From Anaerofustis sp. (GTDB lineage Bacteria > Bacillota > Clostridia > Eubacteriales > Anaerofustaceae), in assembly GCF_019420015.1 (NCBI RefSeq), contig NZ_JAHZIA010000015.1:1-45205 (forward strand): a stretch of 45,205 nucleotides of DNA, read 5' to 3'. Both the position numbers and the translations under genes were made by a program. A model generated the notes under the pieces. The model was not told the DNA's origin, searched no databases, and saw only the letters and a list, made by a program, of their open reading frames with translations. Below are positions 24,912-33,163 of the stretch, in pieces (positions within the stretch are counted from its first letter, which is position 1; every line of letters starts with the position of its first letter).

Positions 24912-26045
24912 TTATTCCCAGTTCTTGCTGTATTTTTCTATATTCGCCTCATGCCCGCTTAAATCCTTTGCAAAGGCACTTGCTCCTGTACCGTCATTTT
25001 TTGTACAGAAATACAAATAGTCAGTCTTTTCCGGATACAAAGCAGCCTTTAATGCCGAACCTCTGAAGTTCGATATAGGACCTGCAGGCAACCCTTCGTA
25101 TTTATATGTGTTATACGGAGAATCTATATTCTTTTGAGAATCCGTAAACGAAAATTGATAATCTTTGTATATATATTGAAGCGTTGCACACGACTGCAGC
25201 ATCATTCCTTTATCCACTCTGTTATAAAATACTCCGGCAATCGTAGGAAGCTCTGAATCCAAAATAGTCTCTCTTTCCACAACGGAAGCCATCGTAACAA
25301 TTTCGTCAATGGTTTTTCCCATTTCCTTAGTTCTTTTCTTATATTCATCCGTATATTCTTGATCAAATCTGTCAAGCATCTTTGTTATAACATCTCTTGG
25401 AAGAGCTTTTACATATACATCATAAGTATCCGCATACAAATATCCTTCCAATATATATTCTCTGTCTTTTGGAACACTTGACAAGAAATCATAATTGCTC
25501 CTGTAAAAATCCGCATTGTCTTTGATTTCTTTCAAAAACTCTTCCTTTGTAAACAGACCTTTCTTTTCAAACTCATCTCCGATTCTGTTAAGATCCAAAC
25601 CTTCTTTTATGGTTATCGAAGTCGTTTTGCTGGTTCCGCCTTTAACTAAGGATTTTACTATCTCACTTGCGGGAAGCTTTTGAGAAAGAGAATAATACCC
25701 TGCCTTTAAATCATTTGATTTACCGGAAATTTTAACATAAATCTTAAATGCAGTTTCGTTTTTTATAAGATCATTTTCTTTAAGTACAGTTGTAATACCA
25801 CTTAAAGAAGAGCCTTCTTCAATAAAAATCTCCTTGGTTTGCCCCGTCGATTTATCCACGGCACCCAAGAGAATATTGTATGATAAAAATATCACAGCAA
25901 CTAATACAACAACGGCTCCGCCGATAATAAAAGGAATTTTGGATTTATTACCTAAATTAAGCCTCGGTTTATCATTGTTTATTTTATTTGAGTTATTTGT
26001 TTTTCTTATTGTTTTTTTAACTTTTATATTTTTTTTTCTCTCCAT
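24912..26045 (-). CDS. mltG: Endolytic murein transglycosylase MltG
   Basis: 377 residues. A Lys-rich cytoplasmic N-terminus (1-36) is followed by one membrane helix (about 37-60), a LysM-like segment (about 70-145) and the YceG/MltG catalytic domain. The catalytic Glu is at about 257 in MASVVERETILDSE, followed by VFYNRVDKGMMLQSCATLQY and the C-terminal YEGLPAGPISNFRGSALKAAL. The enzyme cuts nascent glycan strands at the membrane and helps end peptidoglycan chain growth. AGGAGAG precedes the ATG. Confidence 0.94.
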   Translation of the reverse strand: MERKKNIKVKKTIRKTNNSNKINNDKPRLNLGNKSKIPFIIGGAVVVLVAVIFLSYNILLGAVDKSTGQTKEIFIEEGSSLSGITTVLKENDLIKNETAFKIYVKISGKSNDLKAGYYSLSQKLPASEIVKSLVKGGTSKTTSITIKEGLDLNRIGDEFEKKGLFTKEEFLKEIKDNADFYRSNYDFLSSVPKDREYILEGYLYADTYDVYVKALPRDVITKMLDRFDQEYTDEYKKRTKEMGKTIDEIVTMASVVERETILDSELPTIAGVFYNRVDKGMMLQSCATLQYIYKDYQFSFTDSQKNIDSPYNTYKYEGLPAGPISNFRGSALKAALYPEKTDYLYFCTKNDGTGASAFAKDLSGHEANIEKYSKNWE

Positions 26046-26160
26046 ACTTCTCTCCTTTTAACATAATAGATTATATATGTTATTATGTAATAACTCAACA
26101 TTTTTAACTTTTATTTAACAATTTTCCGCATTTTTTGACACAACAATACAAAACGACATA

Positions 26161-26194
26161 AAAAAACCTGCTGCCATTAATGGGCAAACAGGCT
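26161..26194 (-). terminator. Terminator downstream of the CobW-pair operon
   Basis: On the minus strand CCTG and CAGG enclose TGCCC/GGCAG, and the structure ends in TTTTTTT. It lies about 145 bases after the stop of the second CobW gene. Confidence 0.7.
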
Positions 26195-26248
26195 TAAATA
26201 AAAGACAAAATTTATTTTACCGGAAAGATCTCAAATATATGCAATGCA

Positions 26249-26278
26249 AACACAAAAGGATTCTGTCCCTTTTGTGTT
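26249..26278. terminator. Perfect 11-bp hairpin between the CobW pair and mltG
   Basis: AACACAAAAGG and CCTTTTGTGTT with an eight-base loop. It lacks a proper T-run on the minus strand, so it may be a first, weaker terminator or an mRNA 3' stabiliser for the CobW operon. The remainder of 26046-26337 shows nothing else. Confidence 0.5.
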
Positions 26279-26337
26279 AATTTAATAAAAATTCTCTAAT
26301 AATTTAAATTCACATCATAAAACACATTCTTTAAATA

Positions 26338-27282
26338 TCAAATAAAATATACCAATTCATCCGAAGGTTTTGATGCTCCTTTTATTTTTTCCAAATATAA
26401 AATAGGAATATCTTCGCCGTACTGAGGGTTAAATTCATATTCCACTCTAACCCACACATCTACCCAGTCCCTGCTATTAAAACCCAATTTGTTCTTAAAA
26501 TATCTGCACTCATGCCCTAAAAACTGTATATCATCAGCACAGCATGTCATCGCAAATCTACCGGGAACAAAAGTTTTCATCGGAAGAGACTTATCTGTAT
26601 ACACTTGAGCCTTAAATTTAACCTTTTTGCCTATATAATGTCCGGGGTTATCCAAAGTATCAATGAACCAAATACCATAATCTTCGTCCTTCACTTCTAT
26701 AACATCAGCATTTATATCAAAGGGAAGGTCCTCAGACGTCTCTTCAACCACACTTCCGTCAACTCTTTCAAAAACAATCTGAGCCATAGGATTCAACGCC
26801 TTTATGTTTCTTCTAAGTTTGGCTCTGTCCATTCCGTCTTCATATCTGTTGAATATTATCAAACTGGATAAACCCAAAGGCTCCATAAACATCGCTCTCA
26901 TATTAAGCATATAAAGCTCTGCACTCTCACAGTTAACAACAGAATAAACACTGGCTATCTCCCAACCCAAAGGAAGCTTTGTATCAAGAAGCATATCCAT
27001 TTTCCATGTACCGTTGTATTCTATAATAATCTGTCTTGGACGATACAAAGCTTCATAATTTTGAAGTAAAGAAGGCGTAAACTTTTCACACTCTTCGACC
27101 GTTACTTTATGCACATTGCAAGAAGTCAAAAACTCTCTGTCATATTCCTCTTCCCCGTCCTCGCAAACTATGAGCAAGGTAGGTCCGTTATTTCTGAATT
27201 CCGGGCTTCTGAACATATTTTTAATAAGTGTGGTTTTACCGCTTTCAAGTAAACCTGAAACAACAAATATCGGTGTATTCAT
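26338..27282 (-). CDS. COG0523/CobW-like GTPase fused to a YcgQ-like (DUF1980) C-terminal domain
   Basis: 314 residues. The N-terminal GTPase has a Walker A motif GLLESGKT (10-17) and a variant LLIVCEDGEEEYDREFL region, but it has no CxCC metal motif. The usual guanine-specifying NKxD is replaced by FNRYED. The last ~120 residues resemble the C-terminal domain of YcgQ (TIGR03943), with GKKVKFKAQVYTD and VPGRFAMTCCADDIQFLG; the Cys-Cys-Ala-Asp-Asp string is typical of that family. YcgQ proteins usually pair with a YcgR-type permease, which is not seen here. It is the second gene of a two-gene operon, 11 bases after the His-rich CobW. A role in metal handling (zinc likely) is inferred from family and context. 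Confidence 0.78.
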   Translation of the reverse strand: MNTPIFVVSGLLESGKTTLIKNMFRSPEFRNNGPTLLIVCEDGEEEYDREFLTSCNVHKVTVEECEKFTPSLLQNYEALYRPRQIIIEYNGTWKMDMLLDTKLPLGWEIASVYSVVNCESAELYMLNMRAMFMEPLGLSSLIIFNRYEDGMDRAKLRRNIKALNPMAQIVFERVDGSVVEETSEDLPFDINADVIEVKDEDYGIWFIDTLDNPGHYIGKKVKFKAQVYTDKSLPMKTFVPGRFAMTCCADDIQFLGHECRYFKNKLGFNSRDWVDVWVRVEYEFNPQYGEDIPILYLEKIKGASKPSDELVYFI

Positions 27283-27293
27283 CTCTTTACCTC

Positions 27294-28445
27294 TTAACAG
27301 CCAAATAATTTATTTAGATCTTCTTTTTTCAAATCGGTTCCTATTACGCATATTTTACCGGTATAATCGGCCTTTCTTTCTCTTATCTCGTATTCTCCGG
27401 GAACCAAATCAAACTCATACCAAATACCGCTCTCACCGTTTACAACGCCTTTGGCTCTTAAAATCACTCCAAAAGTGCTGCCGTCGGCAAGTTGTTCCAA
27501 AATATCATTTAACTCATCTTTGGAATATTTGTGTACGGTTTCCATTCCAAAACTTGAAAATACTTCATCAGCATCATGGTGATGATGCCCGCAACCGCAT
27601 GAGCATGTATGATCATGGTGGTGCTCATGACTGCATTCATGATGCTCATCATGATGGTGATGTTCATGTTTATGCTTGTGATTGCATCCACAGTCCTTGT
27701 GGTGATGTCCTTCGTGTTCATTACTGTGTTCACAGCATTCGTGGTTATGCTCATGATGATGGTCATGATTACATCCGCACCCATCACCATGACTGTGACG
27801 ATGTTCATTTTCCTTCTTGATTACTTCTTCCAACAGTTCATTTTCTCCGTCGAATTTCATAACTGCATTTTTTATCACATCACTGTCTAACTCATCCCAC
27901 GGAGTGGTTATTATATTCGCTTTTTCATTATGTTCTTTTAATAAATTTATACAATCATTAATCTTATCTTCACTCATCATCTGTGTACGGCTTAATACTA
28001 TTACGTTTGCACTTTCAACTTGATTATTAAAGAATTCCCCAAAGTTTTTAATATACATCTTTGCCTTCTTGCCGTCCACAACGGTAATTTTACTGTCAAG
28101 AACAATATCCAGTTTATCCTTAACATTCAAAACAGCCCCTTCCACATCTGAAAGTTTACCTACTCCCGAAGGCTCTATAATTATTCTGTCTGGCGAATAT
28201 GTATTTATTACATCTTCCAAAGCTTTACTGAAATCCCCCACCAATGTACAGCAGATACATCCCGAGTTCATCTCAGTTATTTCAACACCGGAATCTTTCA
28301 AAAAACCACTGTCAACACCTATCTCTCCAAACTCATTTTCTATCAATATAATTTTTTCGCCGTGAAAAACCTCACCGATTAGTTTTTTTATAAAAGTAGT
28401 CTTTCCTGCTCCCAAAAAACCTGAAACAATATCTACCTTTGTCAT
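27294..28445 (-). CDS. CobW/COG0523 GTPase with a long His/Cys-rich metal-binding region
   Basis: 383 residues. The P-loop is GFLGAGKT (9-16), and the metal-binding CxCC motif is in NSGCICCTLVGD (Cys63, 65, 66). IIIEPSGVGKLSDVE is the next family mark; the NKxD position reads SRTQ. Residues 215-290 hold about 32 His and 10 Cys in 76 positions, a probable metal store or chelator. The CobW C-terminal domain follows (STFGVILRAKGVVNGESG, then IWYEFDLVPGEYEIRE). Known relatives are GTP-driven metallochaperones, including zinc chaperones such as ZagA and ZNG1. The organisation and the palindrome over its promoter suggest metal-responsive control, but the metal is inferred. The ribosome site is AAGGGT. 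Confidence 0.9.
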   Translation of the reverse strand: MTKVDIVSGFLGAGKTTFIKKLIGEVFHGEKIILIENEFGEIGVDSGFLKDSGVEITEMNSGCICCTLVGDFSKALEDVINTYSPDRIIIEPSGVGKLSDVEGAVLNVKDKLDIVLDSKITVVDGKKAKMYIKNFGEFFNNQVESANVIVLSRTQMMSEDKINDCINLLKEHNEKANIITTPWDELDSDVIKNAVMKFDGENELLEEVIKKENEHRHSHGDGCGCNHDHHHEHNHECCEHSNEHEGHHHKDCGCNHKHKHEHHHHDEHHECSHEHHHDHTCSCGCGHHHHDADEVFSSFGMETVHKYSKDELNDILEQLADGSTFGVILRAKGVVNGESGIWYEFDLVPGEYEIRERKADYTGKICVIGTDLKKEDLNKLFGC

Positions 28446-28514
28446 ATTAACCCTTCTTTCTTAATTTTAAATATCAATATTTTATAACAAATTTAAAAAA
28501 AATACAAACCAAAC

Positions 28515-28538
28515 TTTAGTTAGCATTTACTAACTAAA
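28515..28538. promoter_or_regulatory. 24-base palindromic operator at the CobW operon start
   Basis: TTTAGTTAG-N6-CTAACTAAA with perfect 9-base arms. It touches the -10 box of the CobW promoter and covers the predicted transcription start, the classic place for a repressor. The binding protein is not encoded nearby. Confidence 0.7.
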
Positions 28539-28565
28539 TATATCATTTTTTTGACAATATATCAA
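28537..28565 (-). promoter_or_regulatory. Promoter for the CobW pair
   Basis: TTGATA (28560-28565) and TGA-TATATT (28537-28542) are spaced 17 bases apart on the minus strand. The rest of the 340-base divergent region (28446-28785) is AT-rich; it also holds the aminotransferase promoter. Confidence 0.7.
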
Positions 28566-28722
28566 CAAATTAAAAAAATAAAATTTTTCTTCCTTTTACT
28601 TAATTTAATAAAACAAACATAAACGGCTGTATATATTTTCTTAATATAATTAACATATTTTTATTATTCACATATTATAATAACGTATAAAAAGATAATA
28701 TATTTATTTATTAAATTAATAC

Positions 28723-28751
28723 TTGAAATATACTTTATTTTATGATAGCAT
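28723..28751 (+). promoter_or_regulatory. Candidate promoter for the aminotransferase gene
   Basis: TTGAAA (28723-28728), 17 bases, then TGA-TAGCAT (28746-28751) with an extended TG. It overlaps the upstream in-frame TTG start, which argues for the later ATG. Confidence 0.5.
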
Positions 28752-28785
28752 ATCAATAGAAAATAAAAATAATGAGGAGAATATT

Positions 28786-30051
28786 ATGTTTTCAAATAAA
28801 GTTACATCAATAGGACAGTCACCGATAAGGGAGTTTGCCCCAATACAAGAAAAAAGAACAAAAGAAGGAGTCCATGTATATCAACTAAACATAGGTCAAC
28901 CGGATATAGTAACGCCAAAAGAATTTTTCAGCGCCGTAAAAAATTTTGACGAAAACATATTGTCATACACAAATTCAAGGGGAATACCAGAACTGCTTGA
29001 AGCCTTTGAAGAATACTATTCACAAATAGGTACAAACATACACAAAGAAGACATGATAGTAACAAACGGCGGAAGCGAAGCTATACTCTTTTCATTCTTA
29101 ACCCTTTGTAATGAAGGAGACGAAATAATAGTATTAGAACCTTATTATACAAATTACAATATATTTGCCACTCAGGCAGGAATAAACATGGTATCGATAA
29201 CGACCAAACCGGAAGATAATTTCAGACTGCCATGTAAAGAAGAAATTAAAAAACATATATCAGACAAAACTAAAGCCTTTTGCATAACAAACCCATCAAA
29301 TCCAACTGGAAGGGTTTATACAAGGGAAGAAATAAGACTACTTTGCGACATTGCAAAAGAAAACAATATGTTTATAATAGTCGACGAAGTTTACAGAGAA
29401 TTTGTATATGACGGAAATTTCATAAGCTTTTCAACCATCAAAGATATGGAAGAAAGGGTAATAATAATAGACAGTATATCAAAAAGATTTTCGGCATGCG
29501 GAGCAAGAATAGGACTTCTCGCATCAAAAAACAAAGAATTCATGTCTCATGTATTAAAACTTGCACAGGCAAGATTATGCGCACCTTATATAGACCAAGT
29601 GGGAGCTGCCGCAGTACTTAAAAATACAAGCAAAGAATACATAAATAATGTAATCAAAGAATACAAAAAGAGAAGAGATACAATATACTCAAGACTAAAA
29701 AAAATAAAAGGAATACAAGTAAAAAAACCGGCGGGAGCATTTTATCTAATAGCAAAACTGCCTGTTGAAAATGCACATGAATTCTCAAAATGGCTTTTGG
29801 AAAAATATACTCTCAATAACGAAACCGTAATGCTGTGTCCCGCAAGCGAATTCTATTCTACAAAAGAATTGGGAGTAGACGAAGTAAGAATAGCTTATGT
29901 ATTAAAGTCAGAAGATTTAATAAAAGCTGTTGAAATTTTGGATAAAGGGCTTTTGGAATACCAAAAAGAAACACAAAATTGTAAGGATTTAAGCACAAAC
30001 AAAAACAAAGCAACAGTGATTTTGAAAAAACAAGAGCAGTATGCAATATAA
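28786..30051 (+). CDS. PLP-dependent class I/II aminotransferase (aspartate aminotransferase type)
   Basis: 421 residues from ATG 28786 (MFSNKVTSIGQSPIREF), which has GAGGAG eight bases upstream. The longer frame from TTG 28723 adds 21 residues that would overlap the promoter, and I reject it. Family marks are LNIGQPDIVTPKEF, VTNGGSEAILFSFLTL, CITNPSNPTGRVYTREE, VDEVYREFVYDG and the PLP lysine in SISKRFSACGARIG. The C-terminal Arg motif is VDEVRIAYV. The last ~30 residues (KETQNCKDLSTNKNKATVIL onward) extend past the usual end and look disordered. Aspartate or aromatic amino acids are likely substrates, but specificity cannot be set. Confidence 0.9.
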   Translation: MFSNKVTSIGQSPIREFAPIQEKRTKEGVHVYQLNIGQPDIVTPKEFFSAVKNFDENILSYTNSRGIPELLEAFEEYYSQIGTNIHKEDMIVTNGGSEAILFSFLTLCNEGDEIIVLEPYYTNYNIFATQAGINMVSITTKPEDNFRLPCKEEIKKHISDKTKAFCITNPSNPTGRVYTREEIRLLCDIAKENNMFIIVDEVYREFVYDGNFISFSTIKDMEERVIIIDSISKRFSACGARIGLLASKNKEFMSHVLKLAQARLCAPYIDQVGAAAVLKNTSKEYINNVIKEYKKRRDTIYSRLKKIKGIQVKKPAGAFYLIAKLPVENAHEFSKWLLEKYTLNNETVMLCPASEFYSTKELGVDEVRIAYVLKSEDLIKAVEILDKGLLEYQKETQNCKDLSTNKNKATVILKKQEQYAI

Positions 30052-30097
30052 ACATCAATATTTTTAAAAATCATTGTAAAAGAAAGGAAAAAAATGC

Positions 30098-30126
30098 TTG
30101 CATTTGATATATAGAAATGCTATAAT
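30098..30126 (+). promoter_or_regulatory. Strong promoter for rpsT
   Basis: TTGCAT (30098-30103), a 17-base spacer and TGC-TATAAT (30121-30126). The -35 box sits inside a perfect AAATGC-TT-GCATTT palindrome (30092-30105). Confidence 0.85.
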
Positions 30127-30163
30127 ATCATTCGCGAGACTATTTAAAGTGGAGGTGTAGCAA

Positions 30164-30427
30164 GTGGCAAACATTAAATCTGCAAAGAAAAGAGCGATTA
30201 CAAACGAAAAAAGCAGACTTAGAAATAAAGCTATCAAAACTAACTTAAAAACTGTTGAAAAAGATTTTGAACAAGCTGTTTTATCTAATGATGTAGAAAA
30301 AGCTAACGAAGCATGTAAATTAGCCAGCAAGAAATTTGACATGGCTGCAAGCAAAGGTGTTATCCATAAAAACGCTGCTAACAGAAAAAAAGCTCAATTA
30401 GCTAAAAAAGTCAATGCTTTAGGTTAG
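30164..30427 (+). CDS. rpsT: 30S ribosomal protein S20
   Basis: 87 residues with a GTG start, supported by GGAGGTG six bases upstream. The sequence ANIKSAKKRAITNEKSRLRN followed by KAIKTNLKTVEK is typical of S20, as is the end VIHKNAANRKKAQLAKKV. It is a basic helical protein that binds 16S rRNA. It has its own promoter and terminator. Non-AUG starts are a known way to hold down S20 expression. Confidence 0.96.
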   Translation: MANIKSAKKRAITNEKSRLRNKAIKTNLKTVEKDFEQAVLSNDVEKANEACKLASKKFDMAASKGVIHKNAANRKKAQLAKKVNALG

Positions 30428-30447
30428 TATGATTATATAGACTATTT

Positions 30448-30477
30448 AAGGCCTTTCGTATCCGGAAAGGTCTTTTT
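30448..30477 (+). terminator. Terminator of rpsT
   Basis: A 10-bp stem AAGGCCTTTC/GAAAGGTCTT with a seven-base loop, ending in TTTTT. Confidence 0.9.
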
Positions 30478-30507
30478 GCATTTTATAATAACAAAAGGTA
30501 TAAATTA

Positions 30508-30909
30508 ATGATTGACAAACAAATAATATCAAACGGAGTCGATATAGTAAAAGTAAGCAGAATAGAAAAAATCATAAACGGCAAACACAAAAGCTTATTT
30601 TTAAAAAAAATATTCACAGAAAAAGAAATAGATTACTTTGAAAGCACAATGTTCAGCCCCCAAAGCATCAGCGGCTATTTTGCCGCAAAAGAAGCCACCA
30701 TGAAAGCTATAGGAAAAGGTATGAATAAAATTAAATTCAAAGATATAGAAATCATAAAAGACAGCGAAAATAAACCTTTCATAAAACTCCATGGTAATGC
30801 AAAAATTGTAATGAAAGAAAATAACATTCATGATTTTAAACTGTCTATATCCCACGAAAAAGAATATGCGATAGCATTCGTAATTGCAACATCAACCAAT
30901 AAAGTATAG
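30508..30909 (+). CDS. acpS: Holo-[acyl-carrier-protein] synthase
   Basis: 133 residues. It transfers 4'-phosphopantetheine from CoA to acyl carrier protein. The conserved Asp is in NGVDIVKVSRIE (Asp12), and the second metal-binding acidic residue is in GYFAAKEATMKAIGKG (Glu62). KLSISHEKEYAIAFVIA closes the fold. Length is normal. The ribosome site (AAAGGT) is modest. It follows the rpsT terminator by about 30 bases and is followed by its own terminator. Confidence 0.93.
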   Translation: MIDKQIISNGVDIVKVSRIEKIINGKHKSLFLKKIFTEKEIDYFESTMFSPQSISGYFAAKEATMKAIGKGMNKIKFKDIEIIKDSENKPFIKLHGNAKIVMKENNIHDFKLSISHEKEYAIAFVIATSTNKV

Positions 30910-30934
30910 AAATATTAAAAATAATAATCAAAAC

Positions 30935-30960
30935 AAAAGAGACAGTTTACTGTCTCTTTT
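30935..30960 (+). terminator. Terminator after acpS
   Basis: A perfect 11-bp stem AAAAGAGACAG/CTGTCTCTTTT with loop TTTA. The T-run is only four, so termination may be partial. Confidence 0.75.
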
Positions 30961-31011
30961 AAACTTTTTATAAGTAATATAAACAGAACATTAAAAATAA
31001 ATTAATTTGGT

Positions 31012-31039
31012 TTTACTTTTATTGTTCTTTTGATATAAT
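31012..31039 (+). promoter_or_regulatory. Promoter for the glmS ribozyme-glmS transcript
   Basis: TGA-TATAAT with the -10 box at 31034-31039, and a weak TTTACT -35 16 bases upstream. The start would be near 31046, about 32 bases before the ribozyme cleavage site. Confidence 0.65.
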
Positions 31040-31059
31040 GTATAAAGGAGGTTTTTAAA

Positions 31060-31210
31060 CAGGAATTTAAAATCAAAGCGCCCGAACCGAATTCCTGAAT
31101 ATATTAAGTATGGTTGACGAGGAAAAGGGTTTATCGAAATTTCGGCGGATACCCTTTGGGATAGAAGTATTCCTTAAAGTCTGGCAAAACTTAAAAGTAA
31201 TTTTAAGGAC
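31060..31210 (+). ncRNA. glmS glucosamine-6-phosphate-activated ribozyme
   Basis: The conserved core strings of this self-cleaving riboswitch are all present upstream of glmS: AAAGCGCCCGAACC, GGTTGACGAGG, and AAGGGTTTATCGAAATTTCG running into GCGGATACCCTTT. The expected cleavage is between A31077 and G31078. The P4-type stem TCCTTAAA (31171-31178) with TTTAAGGA (31202-31209) closes the 3' part. When glucosamine-6-phosphate builds up, the RNA cuts itself and the glmS mRNA is degraded. Confidence 0.96.
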
Positions 31211-31268
31211 AAATTCAGATTTAAAACTTTAATTAAAAAATTAAAATTTTAAGGAGAACATAAAAAAT

Positions 31269-33098
31269 ATGTGCGGAATAGTAGGTTATATAGGAAATAA
31301 AAAAGCGAGCGACATTTTAGTTGACGGTCTTGAAAAACTGGAATACAGAGGATATGACTCTGCGGGAATCGCCGTTTTTAAAGACGGAAACATAGATATA
31401 AGAAAACATAAAGGCAGACTGGACAATTTAAGAGAAAGCTTAGAAAAACACGATATAGAAGGAAATATAGGTATAGGACATACAAGATGGGCAACTCACG
31501 GAGAACCATCGGATATAAACTCACATCCACATGCAAGCCATAACGGAAAAATCGTTATAGTGCATAACGGTATCATCGAAAACTACATTGAACTTAAGGA
31601 AGAATTGGTAGAAAAAGGATACAGATTTATTTCCGATACGGATACGGAAGTTGCGGCTCATCTGATTGAAGATTTATATGACGGTGATTTACTTTCTACA
31701 GTAAAAAAAGTAACAAAAAAATTATCGGGCTCTTACGCTCTTGCAGTTATGTGCAAGGATAATCCTGACGAACTGATTGCAGTAAGAAAAGACAGCCCTT
31801 TAATCATCGGAAAAGGCGAAGGAGAAAACTTCATTGCAAGTGATATTCCTGCCGTACTTAAACACACAAGAGATATTTACCTTTTGGATGATGACGAAAT
31901 AGCCGTAATAACAAAAGACAACGTTACAATCTATGACGAAGAAGGTAAAAAAGTAGGAAAGCAAATATTAAAAGTAAATTGGGATGCTGCCGGCGCGGAA
32001 AAAGGCGGATACGAACACTTCATGCTAAAAGAAATCCATGAACAGCCTAGAGCAATCAGAGATACTTTAAGAGGAAGACTTGACGTAGAAAAACATGAAG
32101 TAAAGCTTGATGACATAACAATTACAAAAGAAGATTTGGATAAAATAAACAAAATATACATCGTTGCCTGCGGTACTGCATATTATGCCGGTAACGTAGG
32201 AAAAAACGTAATTGAAAAATACGCAAGAATCCCTGTTGAAGTTGATATTGCAAGTGAATTCAGATACAGAAATCCTATCATAGACGAACATACATTATTG
32301 ATTTCAATTTCTCAATCAGGAGAAACAGCAGATACTCTTGCTGCAATGAGACTTGCAAAAGCTCAAGGAGCCAGAGTCCTTGCAGTTACAAACGTAGTCG
32401 GAAGCACGGTTTCAAGAGAAGCAAGTGATGTGCTTTATACATGGGCAGGTCCTGAAATAGCGGTTGCTTCAACAAAAGCTTATTCGACTCAAGTTGTAAG
32501 TATGTACCTTATAGCTTTATTGTTCGGTAAACTTACAGGAAAATTAAGCGACGAAAGCTTTGAAGAAATAGCTTCAGGATTAATGAATATAGATAAAAAT
32601 GTAGAAAATGTTTTGGCAAAAGAAGAAGACATCAAGAAAATTGCTTATGAACATTTTAAAGTACACGATGTATTCTTCCTTGGAAGAGGACTTGATTATT
32701 TCTTATCCCTTGAAGGCTCTTTAAAAATGAAAGAAATTTCATATATTCATTCAGAAGCTTATCAAGCAGGAGAACTTAAACACGGTCCTATAGCATTGGT
32801 AGAAGAAGGCACTTTAATAATCGCTCTTTGCACTCAAGATGCTCTATTCGAAAAAATGCTCAGCAACATAAAAGAAGTTGTTGCAAGAGGAGCTTATATA
32901 GTAGCATTCGCAAAAGAACAAAATTCGAATGTAGAAAAAGAAGCCGACGATGTAGTATATATCGACAATGTGATGGATGATTTAACGGTTATTCCGACTG
33001 TTGTTTATCTCCAAACACTTGCATACTACCTTGCAGTGGCAAGAAACTGTGACGTAGACAAACCAAGAAACCTTGCAAAATCCGTTACGGTTGAATAA
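31269..33098 (+). CDS. glmS: Glutamine-fructose-6-phosphate aminotransferase (isomerizing)
   Basis: 609 residues, full length. The glutaminase domain starts with the nucleophile Cys2 (MCGIVGYIG) and has LEYRGYDSAGIAV and GHTRWATHGEPSD. The two SIS sugar isomerase domains follow (VACGTAYYAGNVGKN, SQSGETADTLAAMRLAK, GRGLDYFLSLEGSLKMKE), and the C-terminus is the invariant PRNLAKSVTVE. It makes glucosamine-6-phosphate for peptidoglycan and teichoic acid sugars. AAGGAG precedes the ATG, 59 bases after the ribozyme. Confidence 0.98.
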   Translation: MCGIVGYIGNKKASDILVDGLEKLEYRGYDSAGIAVFKDGNIDIRKHKGRLDNLRESLEKHDIEGNIGIGHTRWATHGEPSDINSHPHASHNGKIVIVHNGIIENYIELKEELVEKGYRFISDTDTEVAAHLIEDLYDGDLLSTVKKVTKKLSGSYALAVMCKDNPDELIAVRKDSPLIIGKGEGENFIASDIPAVLKHTRDIYLLDDDEIAVITKDNVTIYDEEGKKVGKQILKVNWDAAGAEKGGYEHFMLKEIHEQPRAIRDTLRGRLDVEKHEVKLDDITITKEDLDKINKIYIVACGTAYYAGNVGKNVIEKYARIPVEVDIASEFRYRNPIIDEHTLLISISQSGETADTLAAMRLAKAQGARVLAVTNVVGSTVSREASDVLYTWAGPEIAVASTKAYSTQVVSMYLIALLFGKLTGKLSDESFEEIASGLMNIDKNVENVLAKEEDIKKIAYEHFKVHDVFFLGRGLDYFLSLEGSLKMKEISYIHSEAYQAGELKHGPIALVEEGTLIIALCTQDALFEKMLSNIKEVVARGAYIVAFAKEQNSNVEKEADDVVYIDNVMDDLTVIPTVVYLQTLAYYLAVARNCDVDKPRNLAKSVTVE

Positions 33099-33130
33099 AT
33101 AACGCCAATAATAACATATGTATAAGAGGC

Positions 33131-33160
33131 AAAAACAAGAGGAATATTCCTCTTGTTTTT
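33131..33160 (+). terminator. Terminator of glmS
   Basis: A perfect 30-base palindrome (arms AAAAACAAGAGG/CCTCTTGTTTTT around AATATT). It lies only three bases before the structured queT leader. Confidence 0.9.
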
Positions 33161-33163
33161 ACT

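Noticed and set aside
27509..27890. Open frames on both strands across the His-rich region, rich in Met, Thr, Val or His
   Set aside because: They arise from the repetitive CAT/CAC codons of the CobW His tract; no ribosome sites and low-complexity products.
28723..28785. 21-residue N-terminal extension of the aminotransferase from a TTG
   Set aside because: The TTG is part of the likely -35 box; the later ATG has GAGGAG.
33131..33160. Perfect 30-base palindrome after glmS as a protein-binding operator
   Set aside because: Position after the stop, A-run before and T-run after, and stem length all fit an ordinary terminator.
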